64,000 bases of DNA from Galaxea fascicularis (lineage: Eukaryota; Cnidaria; Anthozoa; Scleractinia; Euphylliidae): positions 26,499,052-26,563,051 of the forward strand of contig OX419342.1 of assembly GCA_948470475.1 (NCBI GenBank). The letters run 5' to 3'. Made by a program: the position numbers and the translations under genes. The notes beneath the pieces are model-generated. The model made no database searches, was not told where the DNA came from, and saw nothing but the letters and a program-made list of their open reading frames with translations. This document shows positions 1-49,569 of the stretch, in pieces (position 1 is the stretch's first letter; each line of letters opens with the position of its first letter).

Positions 1-38045
<38,045 letters not shown>

Positions 38046-39564
38046 AGTTAGCGAAAAAATGAGTTATTCACAACTAGACTTGCAAAATTTGCCAGGACGT
38101 GCGGAAGATGAGGTCTCCATCTTGAAACCGAAGCCAGCACGTAAGCAAGTGGCTGCAGCGTTATCATTTCATTTGCTACGACTACGGCATATTGCAAAAG
38201 GAAAACAGATTTTCGAACACCTGCAGTTATCTGCCTTCCTTTTAAACTGAATTTCGCAGAGAACGAATGCTGTCTTTTCGTGAGTCTTTTCGTAAACGAA
38301 AATAAACCCTTTTGCTTCTGTGGAAATCCGCTGACATGATTCTGCTCACTTCCGGTGACACTTCCGTTTGCTCCTTTCGATCTTTTGACACTGAGAGTAG
38401 AAACGATAATTTCTTTAAGCACTTTTTTTATGGTTCCAAGCATATGGTTAAAATATATAGCAGAGAGAGAAAATAATAAATAATTCGACTTGTCACCAAT
38501 GCGACGAAAACCCTAAAGCTACATTACCGATAATTTTTTCGTCCTTGCAAGACGGGAAAAACGTCGTGGATGAATTTTATTCACGAGACGAATTTCAGTC
38601 GTTTTAAACGTCGCGCTAAATTGTGGAATTTAATTGCTTTAGGACCTTGAGTAAATTCGTTATCATCGGAAAAAAACCTGAAGTGACCGTCCTCGAAAAC
38701 GAATTTAAAAAGCAGATACACTCAGTGAATATAACAACAGAGAAATGACTTTTGAGTCTTTAAAGAACAACAAACCTATAGAAAATACGGGTAAATTCAA
38801 AAGTTTCGGAAAATGTCACTCAACTTCTCGTTTACGGAGGAATTAACTGAAATCCAGGCATATGCCCTTCTAACCTGCGATCAGGTGTTCTTTAAATTTG
38901 TATTCTTTTTTTTTTTTTTTTATGATCATTACTACTTGTAGATCAGGGCACGGTGCATTGGATTTATTGAAGTGCCATTTGGGGACAAGTCCCGTGTCAA
39001 TTCACAACGACTGTAAATCACCGGATGGGAAACATGAGGGAAAGGTCTTAAAAGGATACTATACGCAATGACCTAAACAAACTCTGACTGAAAACTGATT
39101 AGAACGGGGGCGCAATATCCGGTTCATTTTTAATAAATATATAAAATTCACGATACTCATCAAACTAAAATATCATGTCACCAACATTTATATTTCGTCA
39201 TTAAACTGTAAATTCATTTCTTCATGCAGAGAATGTAGAAAAAGTAAGGTGTAATTATTCTGTTATGAATTCTCTTGAAGTTAGGGAATAAATATTCTCA
39301 GATTACATTAACAATGCTTTCTATGTAAACCGGGTTAATCATGGACATACCCTGATTGTAATTATTTTGACAAGGGACCATTTAAGCACACAGTTCTTAT
39401 GTAATACACATCACCAAAGCCTGTTAATGCGCCTTTTGTTTTATGTCTAACACAGCGGAAAAACGTTTTCCATTGAATTTTGTCCTGAGTTTTTGACCTG
39501 GGTTGTCACTTACGTTTGGCTCGCTTGAACAGCCTTTGCAATCGGTATCAAGAGGAAAATACTG
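38046..39564. other. Intergenic region between divergent LYST and PAN-TSP1 genes
   Basis: LYST starts leftward at 38045 and the next gene starts rightward at about 39565, so this 1.5 kb must hold both promoters. I see a TATATA at about 38453 and a 15-base T run at about 38910, but nothing that identifies a promoter with certainty. No supported open frame. The open frame at 37906-38250 overlaps LYST exon 1 on the other strand and is a shadow. Confidence 0.5.
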
Positions 39565-41301
39565 ATGTTCATTCAAACACAACCGTTTTGTTCAGGGGCA
39601 TCTACACTTCAGTGGAGAATTATACGCCTTCTTTTTCTCTTGAGTATTCAGTGGTGCAGACCAGGTTTCAATCTGGACTCAACTTCTCAAGAATCGCTTC
39701 CTTTTCTCGCATATCGAAACATGTATCTGCCGGGCTACGTTATACAAAGCCTTCGCCTTGATGATTGGTTGCAATGTCTGTCCGCTTGCGCAAGTACAAA
39801 AGCCTGCATTTCCTACAACTTTGACTCAAGATTGAGAATCTGTGAGGTGAATAGCGGAGGGCTAACAGAACTGCGGCAAGAATGCCAGGAAGAAAAGTCG
39901 CTTTGGTTCCGCCAAGGTCTCGTTTTTCATCAAATAAGAGGCAAGCAAAAAAAAAATGTTTGAGGAATAGTTGCAATTATGGTGATACCCTACACGGCAA
40001 ACGATTTCATAACTGACCCCGTTTGACGGCAATAAAACTTGTTGGATGCTTGCTTACGTCCTTTGAAAGACATAGAGTAGGAAATTAATGTATACGTCTT
40101 TTTTTAGTTGCCGTTTCGATAAATTTATAACCTAAAAATGCAGAGTATTGATGAAAATATCCACTACGTGATCTCAAGAATATTTATCAGCTGTTAACTA
40201 AGCAAACAAGTTGACTTTGCTTTTCAGAAAACACGGATAATGTTGATTTGTGGAGTATGTGAGAATGATTTCTTCAAAGAAAAGCCGTTCAGGATATTTG
40301 CTGTTAAGAAGTTTGTTTTTGTAATGGTTGTAAATGTAAAAATCTCTTTAAAAGTATCGCAGTTATTTGATCCGTTTCAAGAAGACTAGAATCTGCGCTC
40401 AAGCCATAGTTTTTTTAATCACTGACAAAAATTTCTGAAGACAAGCAAAAATTAATAATAAAATAAGAGGTTTTGGTCTCATCGTGACGGCCGTTGTTAA
40501 GGTAAAATAATACAAAATTTGCATAGCGCTGTAGCAAGTGCAGAATTTATCAAATTTTGTAGCTACGTCAGTTTTTATTGTGAGTTTTTGCTTTGCTTTG
40601 TATGAGTTACCCATTACTGATTAAAATTAATTTTTGACCGAATATTTTATTTCGTTATCTCGTATTTGGAAGGCAGTATGGAGGTTCAATAGCCCAATAA
40701 GAACAAGTTAGCGAACGCTCTATCACCTGCACACATGTTTGGTTAATTGTCGGGACAGATTACGGGATATGTAAATCTTTAATGACATGGTTGATTTATG
40801 TTTTCAGAATGTTTGAGAAAAGCTTTTCATCCCTGAGTTAACTGTTTCGATTTTTATCAAGGGTTCGTACAATTTCAAGAGTAATTTAGGCACTTAGCTT
40901 TAATCTTGTGCGTGCCACAACGACTACATCAAGATTCAATATTGTTTATCTATTTCTCTTTGGGATGCAACTGTTGCTGCAGAACAGTTTTGGAGGGAGT
41001 TTTCTTTTCTGGTCGTTAATACATTGTACGAGTTTAGATGAGACGTAACATGTTTAAAAGTTTTCTTCTAACAAGATCAATTCTGTGATTATTTTTTGAA
41101 AAAGATACACCACCATCCAGCTACTGGTCACCATGGCAACAGTGGAGTGCATGCTCATCAACATGTGGCCTGGGACTGAAAAAGCGGAACCGTTTTTGTT
41201 ACGGTTCTAACAAAAGCGGATGCAACGGGATCAGCACGGAAGAAAAGAAGTGTGACAAAAACAATGACCATGGCGACTGTGAAGATGGTGAAGGAAATTA
41301 A
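39565..41301 (+). CDS. Predicted secreted PAN/Apple + thrombospondin type-1 protein
   Basis: Two exons, 39565-39940 and 41105-41301, predict about 190 residues. Residues 17-34 (WRIIRLLFLLSIQWCRPG) look like a signal peptide core. They are followed by a PAN/Apple-like module (NMYLPGYVIQSLRLDDWLQC, LSACASTKACISYNFD, ICEVNSGG) with its typical cysteine pattern. Exon 2 encodes a thrombospondin type-1 repeat: YWSPWQQWSACSSTCGLGLK with the W-x-x-W and C-S-x-T-C-G signatures and the later cysteines, then the stop. The exon 1 donor is a GC type (GAG|GCAAGC), chosen because it gives the correct phase (1) to the acceptor AAAAAG before exon 2. Such proteins act outside the cell in adhesion or matrix; the exact role is unknown. 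An upstream exon or an alternative start is possible. Confidence 0.7.
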
Positions 41302-41649
41302 AGAGGTAGTGTCATCGGATTAGCCTTCTTAAATTCGTGGCCAACATTTGCTCCTAGATTAGCATTGAGATGAAATTAATTATTTTTTGAAATAAGAACG
41401 TTAACTCCTCGACCCAGTTTCTTCACAGAAAAATCCATTGACAGCTAACTTCTTGTAACAAAATCTCTGCTCTTGGCGATTTCATATTGTATTAGCTCAA
41501 GCCATTATCTCTAGCTATAGGTTCTCTAGCTGTGTCTTCTCAATAGGCGTCCTTACTTACGAACGCAAACGGGGAACTAACACAGAAGATTATACCACCT
41601 CAGTTGATGTACCAAATGTACTTACTGAATTACTCCCATGCGAGTAATA

Positions 41650-41832
41650 AGAGAATAATGATGATGATGGTGGTGGTGGTGGTGACGATGATGATGATCA
41701 CGACGACGACGACGATGATGATGATGATGATGATGATAATGATGATGATGATAATGATGATGATGATAATGATGGTGATGGTGGTTATGATGATGAGGAT
41801 GATAATGATGATGATGATGGTGATGGTGATGG

Positions 41833-41870
<38 letters not shown>

Positions 41871-41882
41871 GTGATGGATGAT
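41650..41882. repeat. (GAT)n microsatellite
   Basis: About 230 bases of imperfect GAT/GAC trinucleotides between the PAN-TSP1 gene and the next transposon. It causes methionine-rich and histidine-rich open frames on the two strands. Confidence 0.95.
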
Positions 41883-41996
41883 GAAAATGATTGTGTTGGT
41901 GGTGATAACAGTTTCACTGATTGCCATCTGTTACCTCGGTTGGCGTTTCAATAAATTCTTTTACTCTTTCAACTGCAACAAGATCTGTCTCCAACA

Positions 41997-43700
41997 TATG
42001 GCGCTTATTTACGGACAAAATTGTACGTGTGCATTTATCAAATTTCTGTTCGATTTCATCTTTGTTATGAGTAATATATCAAATTTTAAAGATGTATAAA
42101 TCAATTTTGTGTGCGATAAATCGAAGTTGTGCAACATTTAGCGATTTTGTACTCAGATTATACAGGTCATTCATGCGTGACAACTACAACTAAAAGATAC
42201 TGATAAAACTAAAAGATGAGGAAGCGGAAATGATTTGTGAAACCGGAAGTCAGTTGATCATACGTTTGGAACTCCAAAAACCTGCTTGTATACTTCCATT
42301 CACTGAAAACTAAATTATATATTCTATAAGAGACATAGGACTAAAAAGATAAATCACGACTACAGCTAAAAGGCGAGGAACAAGAAAGCAAGTTTCTACG
42401 ATCTTTAACCGGAAATGAAAAATACAATTCACAATACATAGCAATACATCGTCATACTTTGTAGGAGAGGTGACGACGAAAATAGTTTTCGTTCTTTTCA
42501 AAACTTACCATAAAGCGTTAGGGCAAGGAACACTGTATACTCTACGAATTATCTACTGTGCTGCTCTTAAAGTGTTCAGAACAGGATCGACTCTCCGTAT
42601 AGAATCTTGAATACGACGGCGCTGTATTCGCAAGCCTCTGTGCCTTAAGGCCCCTTCGAACAGGCGTTGACCGGCGTTTGGTGTCCGACACGTTAAAATC
42701 AAGTTCATTGTCAGATACATAACTGAAATCCTCCCCCGTACCAACCGGCAACCCAAATTCATGTCTACGACGGCGCAAAGTTCGCTCGGAGATCCCAAGA
42801 ATTCTCCCGACGTCAGCCCAACGAAAACCGGCCGCATTGTGCAAGGTTTCAAGCTGTTCCTGTAACACTTGCAGCCTTGGTCTGCAAACTAACCCACTTC
42901 TCGTCACAGCGAAAAGACGCTGGTTACATTGTCACAATGGTGGAGTATTACGTTCAAAGTCTTTCACAATTCTTTCAAAATCCCTTGTAAGGTTGTTTAT
43001 AATAGAGACAATTTCATTCAGATCCGATATTAACACATCCTGAGAGTTCAAATACAAAGAGTTCTTCATTTTCTCATAAGCGGCGCTAAATAATTCTGCG
43101 GAGTCATAAGATGCAGTGCTCCTTTGGCCTTGGGCACTTTCGAGTAGCCTACCAAGAGAAACAAAAAATCCGTCGAGGTTGGGAAGCCAAATCCGTGCGC
43201 CTTGCATGCTGCTATAAACAATCCAGCAAGTCCGTCATTTGCATTCTGAGTCATACGGCAATCAAGTTGTGGTCATTCTATTTCCGTTTCCTCTGCTTTT
43301 TGGTTATGATAATCTGTCAGAAATGACTTAGCTGTAGTCGTGATTTATCTTTTTAGTCCTATGTCTCTTATAGAATATATAATTTAGTTTTCAGTGAATG
43401 GAAGTATACAAGCAGGTTTTTGGAGTTCCAAACGTATGATCAACTGACTTCCGGTTTCACAAATCATTTCCGCTTCCTCATCTTTTAATTTTATCAGTAT
43501 CTTTTAGTTGTAGTTGTCACGCATGAATGACCTGTATAATCTGAGTACAAAATCGCTAAATGTTGCACAACTTTGATTTATCGCACACAAAATTGATTTA
43601 TACATCTTTAAAATTTGATATATTACTCATAACAAAGATGAAATCGAACAGAAATTTGATAAATGCACACGTACAATTTTGTCCGTAAATAAGCGCCATA
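41997..43700. mobile_element. 1.7-kb DNA transposon with 373-bp terminal inverted repeats (IS3EU-like)
   Basis: The left arm 41997-42369 and right arm 43328-43700 are near-perfect inverses over 373 bp. They start TATGGCGCTTATTTACGG. The six bases CCAACA flank both ends (41991-41996 and 43701-43706) as a target duplication. A 6-bp duplication, TAYGG-type ends and an integrase-type transposase fit the IS3EU superfamily as I remember it. The interior codes for a broken transposase on the minus strand. Confidence 0.85.
42553..43254 (-). pseudogene. Broken integrase-type transposase of the 1.7-kb element
   Basis: From the right, frame pieces at 42932-43254 encode NLDGFFVSLGRLLESAQGQR and EIVSIINNLTRDFERIVKDF. 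Next, 42542-42907 encodes LQEQLETLHNAAGFRWADVG, RILGISERTLRRRRHEFGLP and YVSDNELDF, a helix-turn-helix region. The frame at 42553-42852 then carries LRHRGLRIQRRRIQDSIRRV, the block that follows in intact relatives. A frameshift therefore separates the helix-turn-helix from this block. The catalytic (rve, DDE) core is absent. The element cannot be autonomous. Confidence 0.75.
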
Positions 43701-43706
43701 CCAACA

Positions 43707-45730
43707 TGCAGTTGAGCGTTTCTGAAGCCTGAAGAAACACATGATCAAGTTGTTATTGTTATTACTATATATTTGTTTAGTACAAGCTAGTTTTTTTTTC
43801 TGTAAGTGCTTTTGTCTTTAATGATTTGTTTGCGGTTTTAAGCTTGATTTCTAAATTATATTAATACATTTTGAAGTGTGGTTTTGCTTCTTTTTTTTTT
43901 GCTTTGTTTGATGTCGTTTGGACGACACGAAGTAATGTTACCAATTAATCGTATCTAGAATTTTGTTATAGTAATGGTTAGGAAGATTAATAGGAAGCTT
44001 TAGAAACGAAAACTGCAACGATATCGAAAACGGCACGAGTCATTTTCAAATTCAACTTTCTATTATTATTACAACTGGTTCACGTTTATGTCAACTTGTT
44101 CAACTTGTAATGAACAAAGTTGAACAAATGAATGAACGAAGTTGGAGAAAGAAGAATTAACAAAATTTATCGTCATACAATTACTTTCTCAACAGAATCT
44201 CGAATCTTTATTGTTTTGAGGAGGAGAAAAAATGTACGAAAATGGAAAACGCATGTGCACGATTACTTTGCGGCGTCCTCGTAGCCGTTGCCGTCGCCGT
44301 CGCCGTTGCTCCGTAATGGCAAATCGTACAAAAGCTTCAAGACTAAACAGCCTTTTCTTACTTGTTGAATTGATTGACATTGATAAATACAAGGCCGCTT
44401 GAGCCTTGTCCGTCCTTTCGTAATGCTCGGATGGTGGTTGCACCCTGAACTGTCTCCAAGTAATGACTGTAGATTGGTGACCGACTCACTGATTCTATTC
44501 TTGCCAAGTGCCGTGACGATGCCACGAATATCCTCTGTGGAGCAGATTGGAAAAGAATAACAGGAGTGTTATCGAACGGTTTTCTACTGAGAGTCGATAT
44601 TTATTCTGGTTTCTCAGTTATATTTACTTTACGTCACTTTGTGACTGGCGGCCAGCCTCGCGCCGCTCTCCCAAAACTAAAACCAATCATGACTTGAGCA
44701 TGCGCATTTTCCCACCCTCAGCCCCGCCTACATGTATACACGTAACTACTTCAAATAATGACTGGTTCCTTAAACGGCTTGTTCTTTTTTCGATTGGCAG
44801 AGTCAGTTCTTTGGTTTTTGTTGAAACTTAACTCAAACCAGTGTAAAAGTAACTTCCTAGTTAATAATCGCTCCATACCTAAATGAAACCAAGATATTTT
44901 TGTCTTCACCAAAGTGAGACAAATCGTACGTTATAGCTTACGTAACCCTAATCGCCGCCAGTTTCTAAATTTGGCATTTATTGTAGGTTCGATGGAAAAT
45001 TCAGCGACGCAACTTCTCACCATAAAAATGCTGATAAACGATGCCGACTCAAGGTTTTCTAACAAGAACAATGAACGTGGCTGCCGACGGCTATTTACAG
45101 CACTTTTGACGTATAATTAGGTGGATCATTACTTCCGTTCTTGTAATATACCGTGACATAGGAAAAAGAAAACCAATCGACATGCTTTTTGTAGTGTTCC
45201 CGCTAAGTTCCATCCTGCTCGAAGCTTATGTCGCGTTGATTGTATGAGCTATATATTGTTTTCCATGACAGTTTCTCCTGCATAGTTTTTGCTGGTATTC
45301 TTACGGCGTGGTTTAAACCTAAGTTTGGCAAGCGTTTTCGTAATATACCATGGCAAGAGCGGCTCTTGGAAAAAAAGGAAAAATTGAAGGTGGACTACCC
45401 TCCCCACCGTCCATTTTCTAGACCGACCGCTGACACAGATGAATTTGTTTTACAGAGGTCTCTGTCGTCCCATCTTGTACATGTATGATTGGTCAAATCA
45501 GTCTTACAACTGTACCTCTCAACTAACCAATACTTGGGCAAATTCGGGATAAAATTTGTGCTGTGAGTGGAGACTACCGGAGAAATTTTGATCTTGGAGC
45601 TGCCTGTGCTGTACCCCGTTAAGACAACTCTTTAACGGCGCTACACTTGCTTCTTTTCTCGGGGCACAAATTCGACTTTAAAATCATGATGAACACGATT
45701 CATACTCGCCCAAAGCTGATGCTGATCGGC
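43707..45730. other. Intergenic, no supported gene
   Basis: Contains a CCGTCG-type simple repeat at about 44,275-44,312, the third copy of the dispersed repeat at about 44,610-44,830, and an open frame at 45240-45488 (GILTAWFKPKFGKRFRNIPW and ERLLEKKEKLKVDYPPHRPF). That frame is basic and resembles no family I recognise; it could be an upstream exon of the beta-galactosidase-like remnant to its right. Nothing else is recognisable. Confidence 0.45.
44610..44830. repeat. Dispersed repeat, copy 3 of 3 (diverged)
   Basis: Has AAACCAATCATGACTTGAGC, ATGCGCATTTTCCCACCCTC and ACTTCAAATAATGACTGGTT in the same order as the blocks at 21,680-21,790. More diverged than the copies in the LYST introns. Confidence 0.45.
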
Positions 45731-45732
45731 AA

Positions 45733-45894
45733 TTGAATTTCTGTACGTGCATTATTTTTTGGATGAGTTTCAAACGATTTGGAAGTTTACCTATTTTGAG
45801 AACAGAGGGACGACAATTCTATCTCGAGGGAAAACCATTTCGAATTCTAAGCGGCGCAATACACTACTTTAGAGTGGTGCCTGAGTATTGGCAG
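45733..45894 (+). pseudogene. Beta-galactosidase-1-like exon fragment
   Basis: The frame reads LPILRTEGRQFYLEGKPFRI and LSGAIHYFRVVPEYWQ. This is the start of the glycosyl hydrolase 35 catalytic domain of GLB1L-type beta-galactosidases, which cut terminal beta-galactosides (compare the family block R-x-x-G-x-x-H-Y-F-R-V-P-x-x-Y-W). It stops at the left terminal repeat of a 754-bp element at 45,894; the residues that should follow (DRLLKLKxxGLN) are not found on the other side or elsewhere in the window. It could instead be a real exon whose donor is the weak GG|GTGTAG at the element edge, with other exons undetected. I favour a truncated copy. Confidence 0.6.
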
Positions 45895-46647
45895 GGTGTA
45901 GACAAAACGTGGACTCCCTTTCTAGACCCCCTTTCTAGACCCCCTTTCTAGACCCCCTTCTGGACACCCTTCTGGACCTCCTTCTGGACCAAGAAAAAAA
46001 GGGGGGAAAGGATCGAAAATAACAAAATGAAATAAAATAAACAAACAACTGATAGTTTTGATCGCACGAAACTGAATTACCTTCGAATTATCATCCAACT
46101 CGAAAAAGAGTGTTCCACTGTGTACACATAATCTTAATTTCTTTCCGAGTTGTCATTATCTGCGAGAAACAGCACCTTTTCCGCAACAAAGTCGACTGTA
46201 CTGTGTAGACTGTGTAGTCAAAGGAAGTCGAAGGCTTCCGCCTTTTTTCCGCTGACCCTTCGTAACCGGGTACTGGTCAGCGGCTGATCATAGAGTAAGC
46301 CAAGATGACGGAAACAAAATAGCGGGGAGCTACACAAATTTTGAGGATATTGACCTAGTTGCTGGTCGGACTTATTCAGAATTGATGAAAGGTGAAAAGT
46401 CGGAATTAAACGTGCGTTGTGCACAGCGAGAGTTTTCGCGCTGGAATGTGAATCAGAGGCAACCACATGTCCAACAGTGGTACGGAACAAAATGTTTTGT
46501 TTCATTATAATTCAGTTATTGTTATTATTGTCGTTCTTGTTATAATTCTGGTATTAACAGAAAAATCAAGGGGTCCACAAGGGGGTCCAAAAGGGGGTCC
46601 AGAGGGGGGTCTAGAAAGGGGGGGGGTCCACGTTTTGTCTACACCCC
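45894..46647. mobile_element. 754-bp inverted-repeat element
   Basis: Ends GGGTGTAGACAAAACGTGGA and TCCACGTTTTGTCTACACCC are exact inverses. Inside each end lie short tandem units (CCCCCTTTCTAGA-type on the left, GGGGGTCCAAAAG-type on the right), which extend the inverted similarity to about 90 bp. No transposase-like frame. No clear target duplication. Confidence 0.75.
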
Positions 46648-46767
46648 TCGTACTATATGTTCTTACACGGTGACTTTCCACCCTTCTCCTACCTGGTCTT
46701 TACCAGCCCCAGACGCAATTTGTGGGAAAATAAGTTTACAACGGAAGTGCGTTTATGTTTCTTGCGT

Positions 46768-46825
46768 CTCCTTCTTCTTCTTCTTCTTCTTCTTCTTCTT
46801 CTTCTTTTTTTTTTTTTTTTCAGCT
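46768..46825. repeat. (CTT)n microsatellite followed by a T run
   Basis: About 12 CTT units and then about 17 T. Spurious leucine- and lysine/arginine-rich frames arise from it. Confidence 0.95.
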
Positions 46826-47412
46826 GCTGGTGTTTGAACTGCACAAATGCGAGTCCGCATGTTTGTCGTTTGTCACAGAACCAAAGATCATTGGAGCTCC
46901 GATTTACAGATTGTAGGATCAGCAAAAATATTCTAGTAAAGGCCTATGGGCACAACAGATCGGTTGACTAGTGGGTCTATCGATATAGAAGCTAACCAAT
47001 TCGAAATATACGGAGCAGACATTGGCGTCAAAGCAATCGATATCCATCGTTGCGAGCAAAGCTTCGAGACGATGCGAAAAGCGAATTTGATAATAGTTCT
47101 GTTGTGTATGTACTAAAGTGTTGGGGAAGATACACACGAGAAACAAAACGCGCTGCGTCATTTTTCGAGCATCGTTGTTTTAAACCTGCAATTTGAAAGC
47201 TGTAGTGAAAACGTTGCTCTCTAAAATAGGATCTGAGATCGATACCGCCATTTTGGTACATAACTGTACAATAGTTCTTGAAGCTGAACTTGGTTCCAGA
47301 ATTGCTTAGCTTTATTGGGAATTTATATCAGTTGTCCCCTATTTTTCGCCTGTAAAGTTATTTGTTTACGTGTACGTCAGCTCTTTGTCAGAAGCGAATC
47401 CGATCAGCCACC

Positions 47413-47540
47413 TATGGCCCGGTTCAAATGTCGAACTTTACGTGTGCCAAATGTAATGCAAATGAGGGAGAACAATAGATTTTTCTCTCATTTGCATTAG
47501 ATTCGGCGCATGAAAAGTTCGACGTTTGAACCGGGCCAAA
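47413..47540. mobile_element. 128-bp foldback element
   Basis: GGCCCGGTTCAAATGTCGAAC and GTTCGACGTTTGAACCGGGCC are inverses, and the inner CTAATGCAAATGAG-type stretch also pairs. The element is almost a pure hairpin with no coding capacity. Confidence 0.75.
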
Positions 47541-47792
47541 GGGACCGTTCATATTTTTACGAAATGGTCGGCGGAGGGGGTGAGGGTAGAAGACGCCAAA
47601 AAATGGCTTCCTAGGGGGTTGTCAAAAAAAGGTCGGGGGAGGGGGATTGGAGCGAATTTGTAAGGTTTAAAAGTGGAAACACTAGTTGGTATAACTTCTT
47701 TTGAGGGAAGCGTCATCTCTCACAATTTGCAAATGACACTCCCCCAAATCCTACCAGCCCTCATCTACCCCATAAGAAATGAACGGTCCCTT
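47541..47792. mobile_element. 252-bp inverted-repeat element adjoining the previous one
   Basis: Starts GGGACCGTTCAT and ends ATGAACGGTCCC, exact inverses of 12 bp. The interior is G-rich on the left. It begins directly after the preceding foldback element. Confidence 0.7.
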
Positions 47793-48619
47793 ATATTGAT
47801 CAGGAGAGGTTTAAGTACCTTGGTTTGCTTTCAATTCGGCGTTCATAGTTTCTATTCCTACAAATCGTGTATTTTACGGTAACTGGATGAAATATTGATA
47901 TACATCCACGTTACATTTGATTCAATTAGCGTTATCATATTTATCGTGTCCACGTCTCCAGTCGTTCTCAATCATGCAATGTAAAATTAAATACGGTGAT
48001 CCTCTGACAACTCTACGGAAGTTAATCATTCCGTGTTCAAGTATACCAATATTGTTATTGTATTGTTATCCTGGTTATTTGCTTATACCGTTAGAGTACA
48101 GCCCTGTAAAGCTTGAATTTCGAAGGGGTTAGGGTAATAGGGATCAAGGATTATTGATTAGGTTGCATCTGTTTGGTATTAAATTAAGGCAGGCAAGTTT
48201 GAAACTGTTCGTAATGATTTCAACCCTTCTGATCATTAAACAAACTAGAAAATAAAAAAAAAATTCTGAACGCTTAGATTCCCTTCCTTTCCGTTGTCTG
48301 TTTATCTCCAGCAAATGATCTGCAAAAATTACAAACAGACTTGAACAGTAGACAGTTATTTTCAGATATCTTTAAGCATACAGAGGGTTTTCGGATCACA
48401 AACTTTAGCGATGCGAACTTCTGGAGATCGCGGGAAATTTGGATCTCTATCCCCTACAAGGACCTACCCTCCTTCTCCCCTAACAAAAGAAATTAATACA
48501 CAGACCCACGCTGAAACCATAATTAAGCCCACTCGTTACTTGGGAGTATTTTTACCATGGCTGTAAATTGAGCATTAAAGCTCATCATCTTGTAAATGTA
48601 AATTTGTTTTCTTATCCTC

Positions 48620-49065
48620 GCCTCATTGGGATGCCTAGGTACCATTCTTAATTTATTATCTCGGCATATCTGTATAAATGTAGTTTATGACATAAGGTGA
48701 CTTAACAGTGGCAATGAAAACATGACCAAAATGATTTCCGAGAAATACTGGGGGTTTAAGACTAAAAGCTGTGGAAAGAAATCACTTCAGTTTCAGTTAA
48801 CCGGTTCGGAACGACTGTGAATGTATCATACGCTCGAAGTACGTAACTATACTAAATAATTAAATTCCTTGGTTCTGTTATCTTGTAATGAACAATTTAA
48901 ATAACTTTAGGGTTCTTAAATTAATGGATCGGGGTACGCGGTTCGATCGGAAATCAGCACTGATGCCACTCAAACAGAACACAGGAGTAGATCAGGTTCT
49001 TAGAATTCAGGGAAAGTTCAGTTTCTTCTAGATGATTTTCTCGCCGTTACTCGCACGGAAAACAT
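48620..49065 (+). repeat. Tandem segmental duplication, block 1 (short)
   Basis: Shares with 49,570-50,010 and 51,830-52,140 the ordered blocks TTTATGACATAAGG, GAATGTATCATACGCTCGAA followed by GTACGTAAC, and ATCGGGGTACGCGGTTCG. The conserved point is a splice-donor-like GTACGTAAC at 48839. This may be a diverged copy of a 5' exon with its promoter. No open frame is conserved. Confidence 0.6.
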
Positions 49066-49569
49066 ATATTTTTGCATTGGAAAATGTTTTTTAGCTATTC
49101 CAAAACAAAACCCCAAGACTGAGCGCTTCGTCTTCGACGAAGCGTACTTCGTTTTCGAGTTTTAGGATGCTTCAATTTCGACTTAGGTGCTTCGTTTTCG
49201 ACCTAAGTCCTTTGTTTTCGACCTTAGGTCCTTCGTTTTCGATCTTAGTGCTTCGTTTTCAAGTTTTGGGGTACTTCATGCTTTGCTCTTCGGTTTCGAG
49301 GCGCTCGAAAATGAAGATTGAAACACGACAGTTTCCATGTCTGCATTTTTATATTAAGCAGTGAGAAGCTTCCTATTTCTGAGGCTTACTACAGACACCA
49401 ACAGCACAGTAACAGGAACATTAATAGCAAGTAACACCATACGGCAACACTTTGTTGTAGTGAGAATTAGTTCAGCAGTGGATAATCCGAACTGAACTAC
49501 AAGAAGCCACCGAATTCCACCCCCCCCCCCCCCCCCTTCCCTGTTCTCCATCCCTCCAACATTCGCCGT

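Noticed and set aside
41604..41954. Methionine- or histidine-rich small proteins
   Set aside because: Translations of a GAT/ATC microsatellite in different frames and strands.
46689..46925. Basic KKKRRR-rich protein on the minus strand
   Set aside because: Translation of the CTT array and T run.
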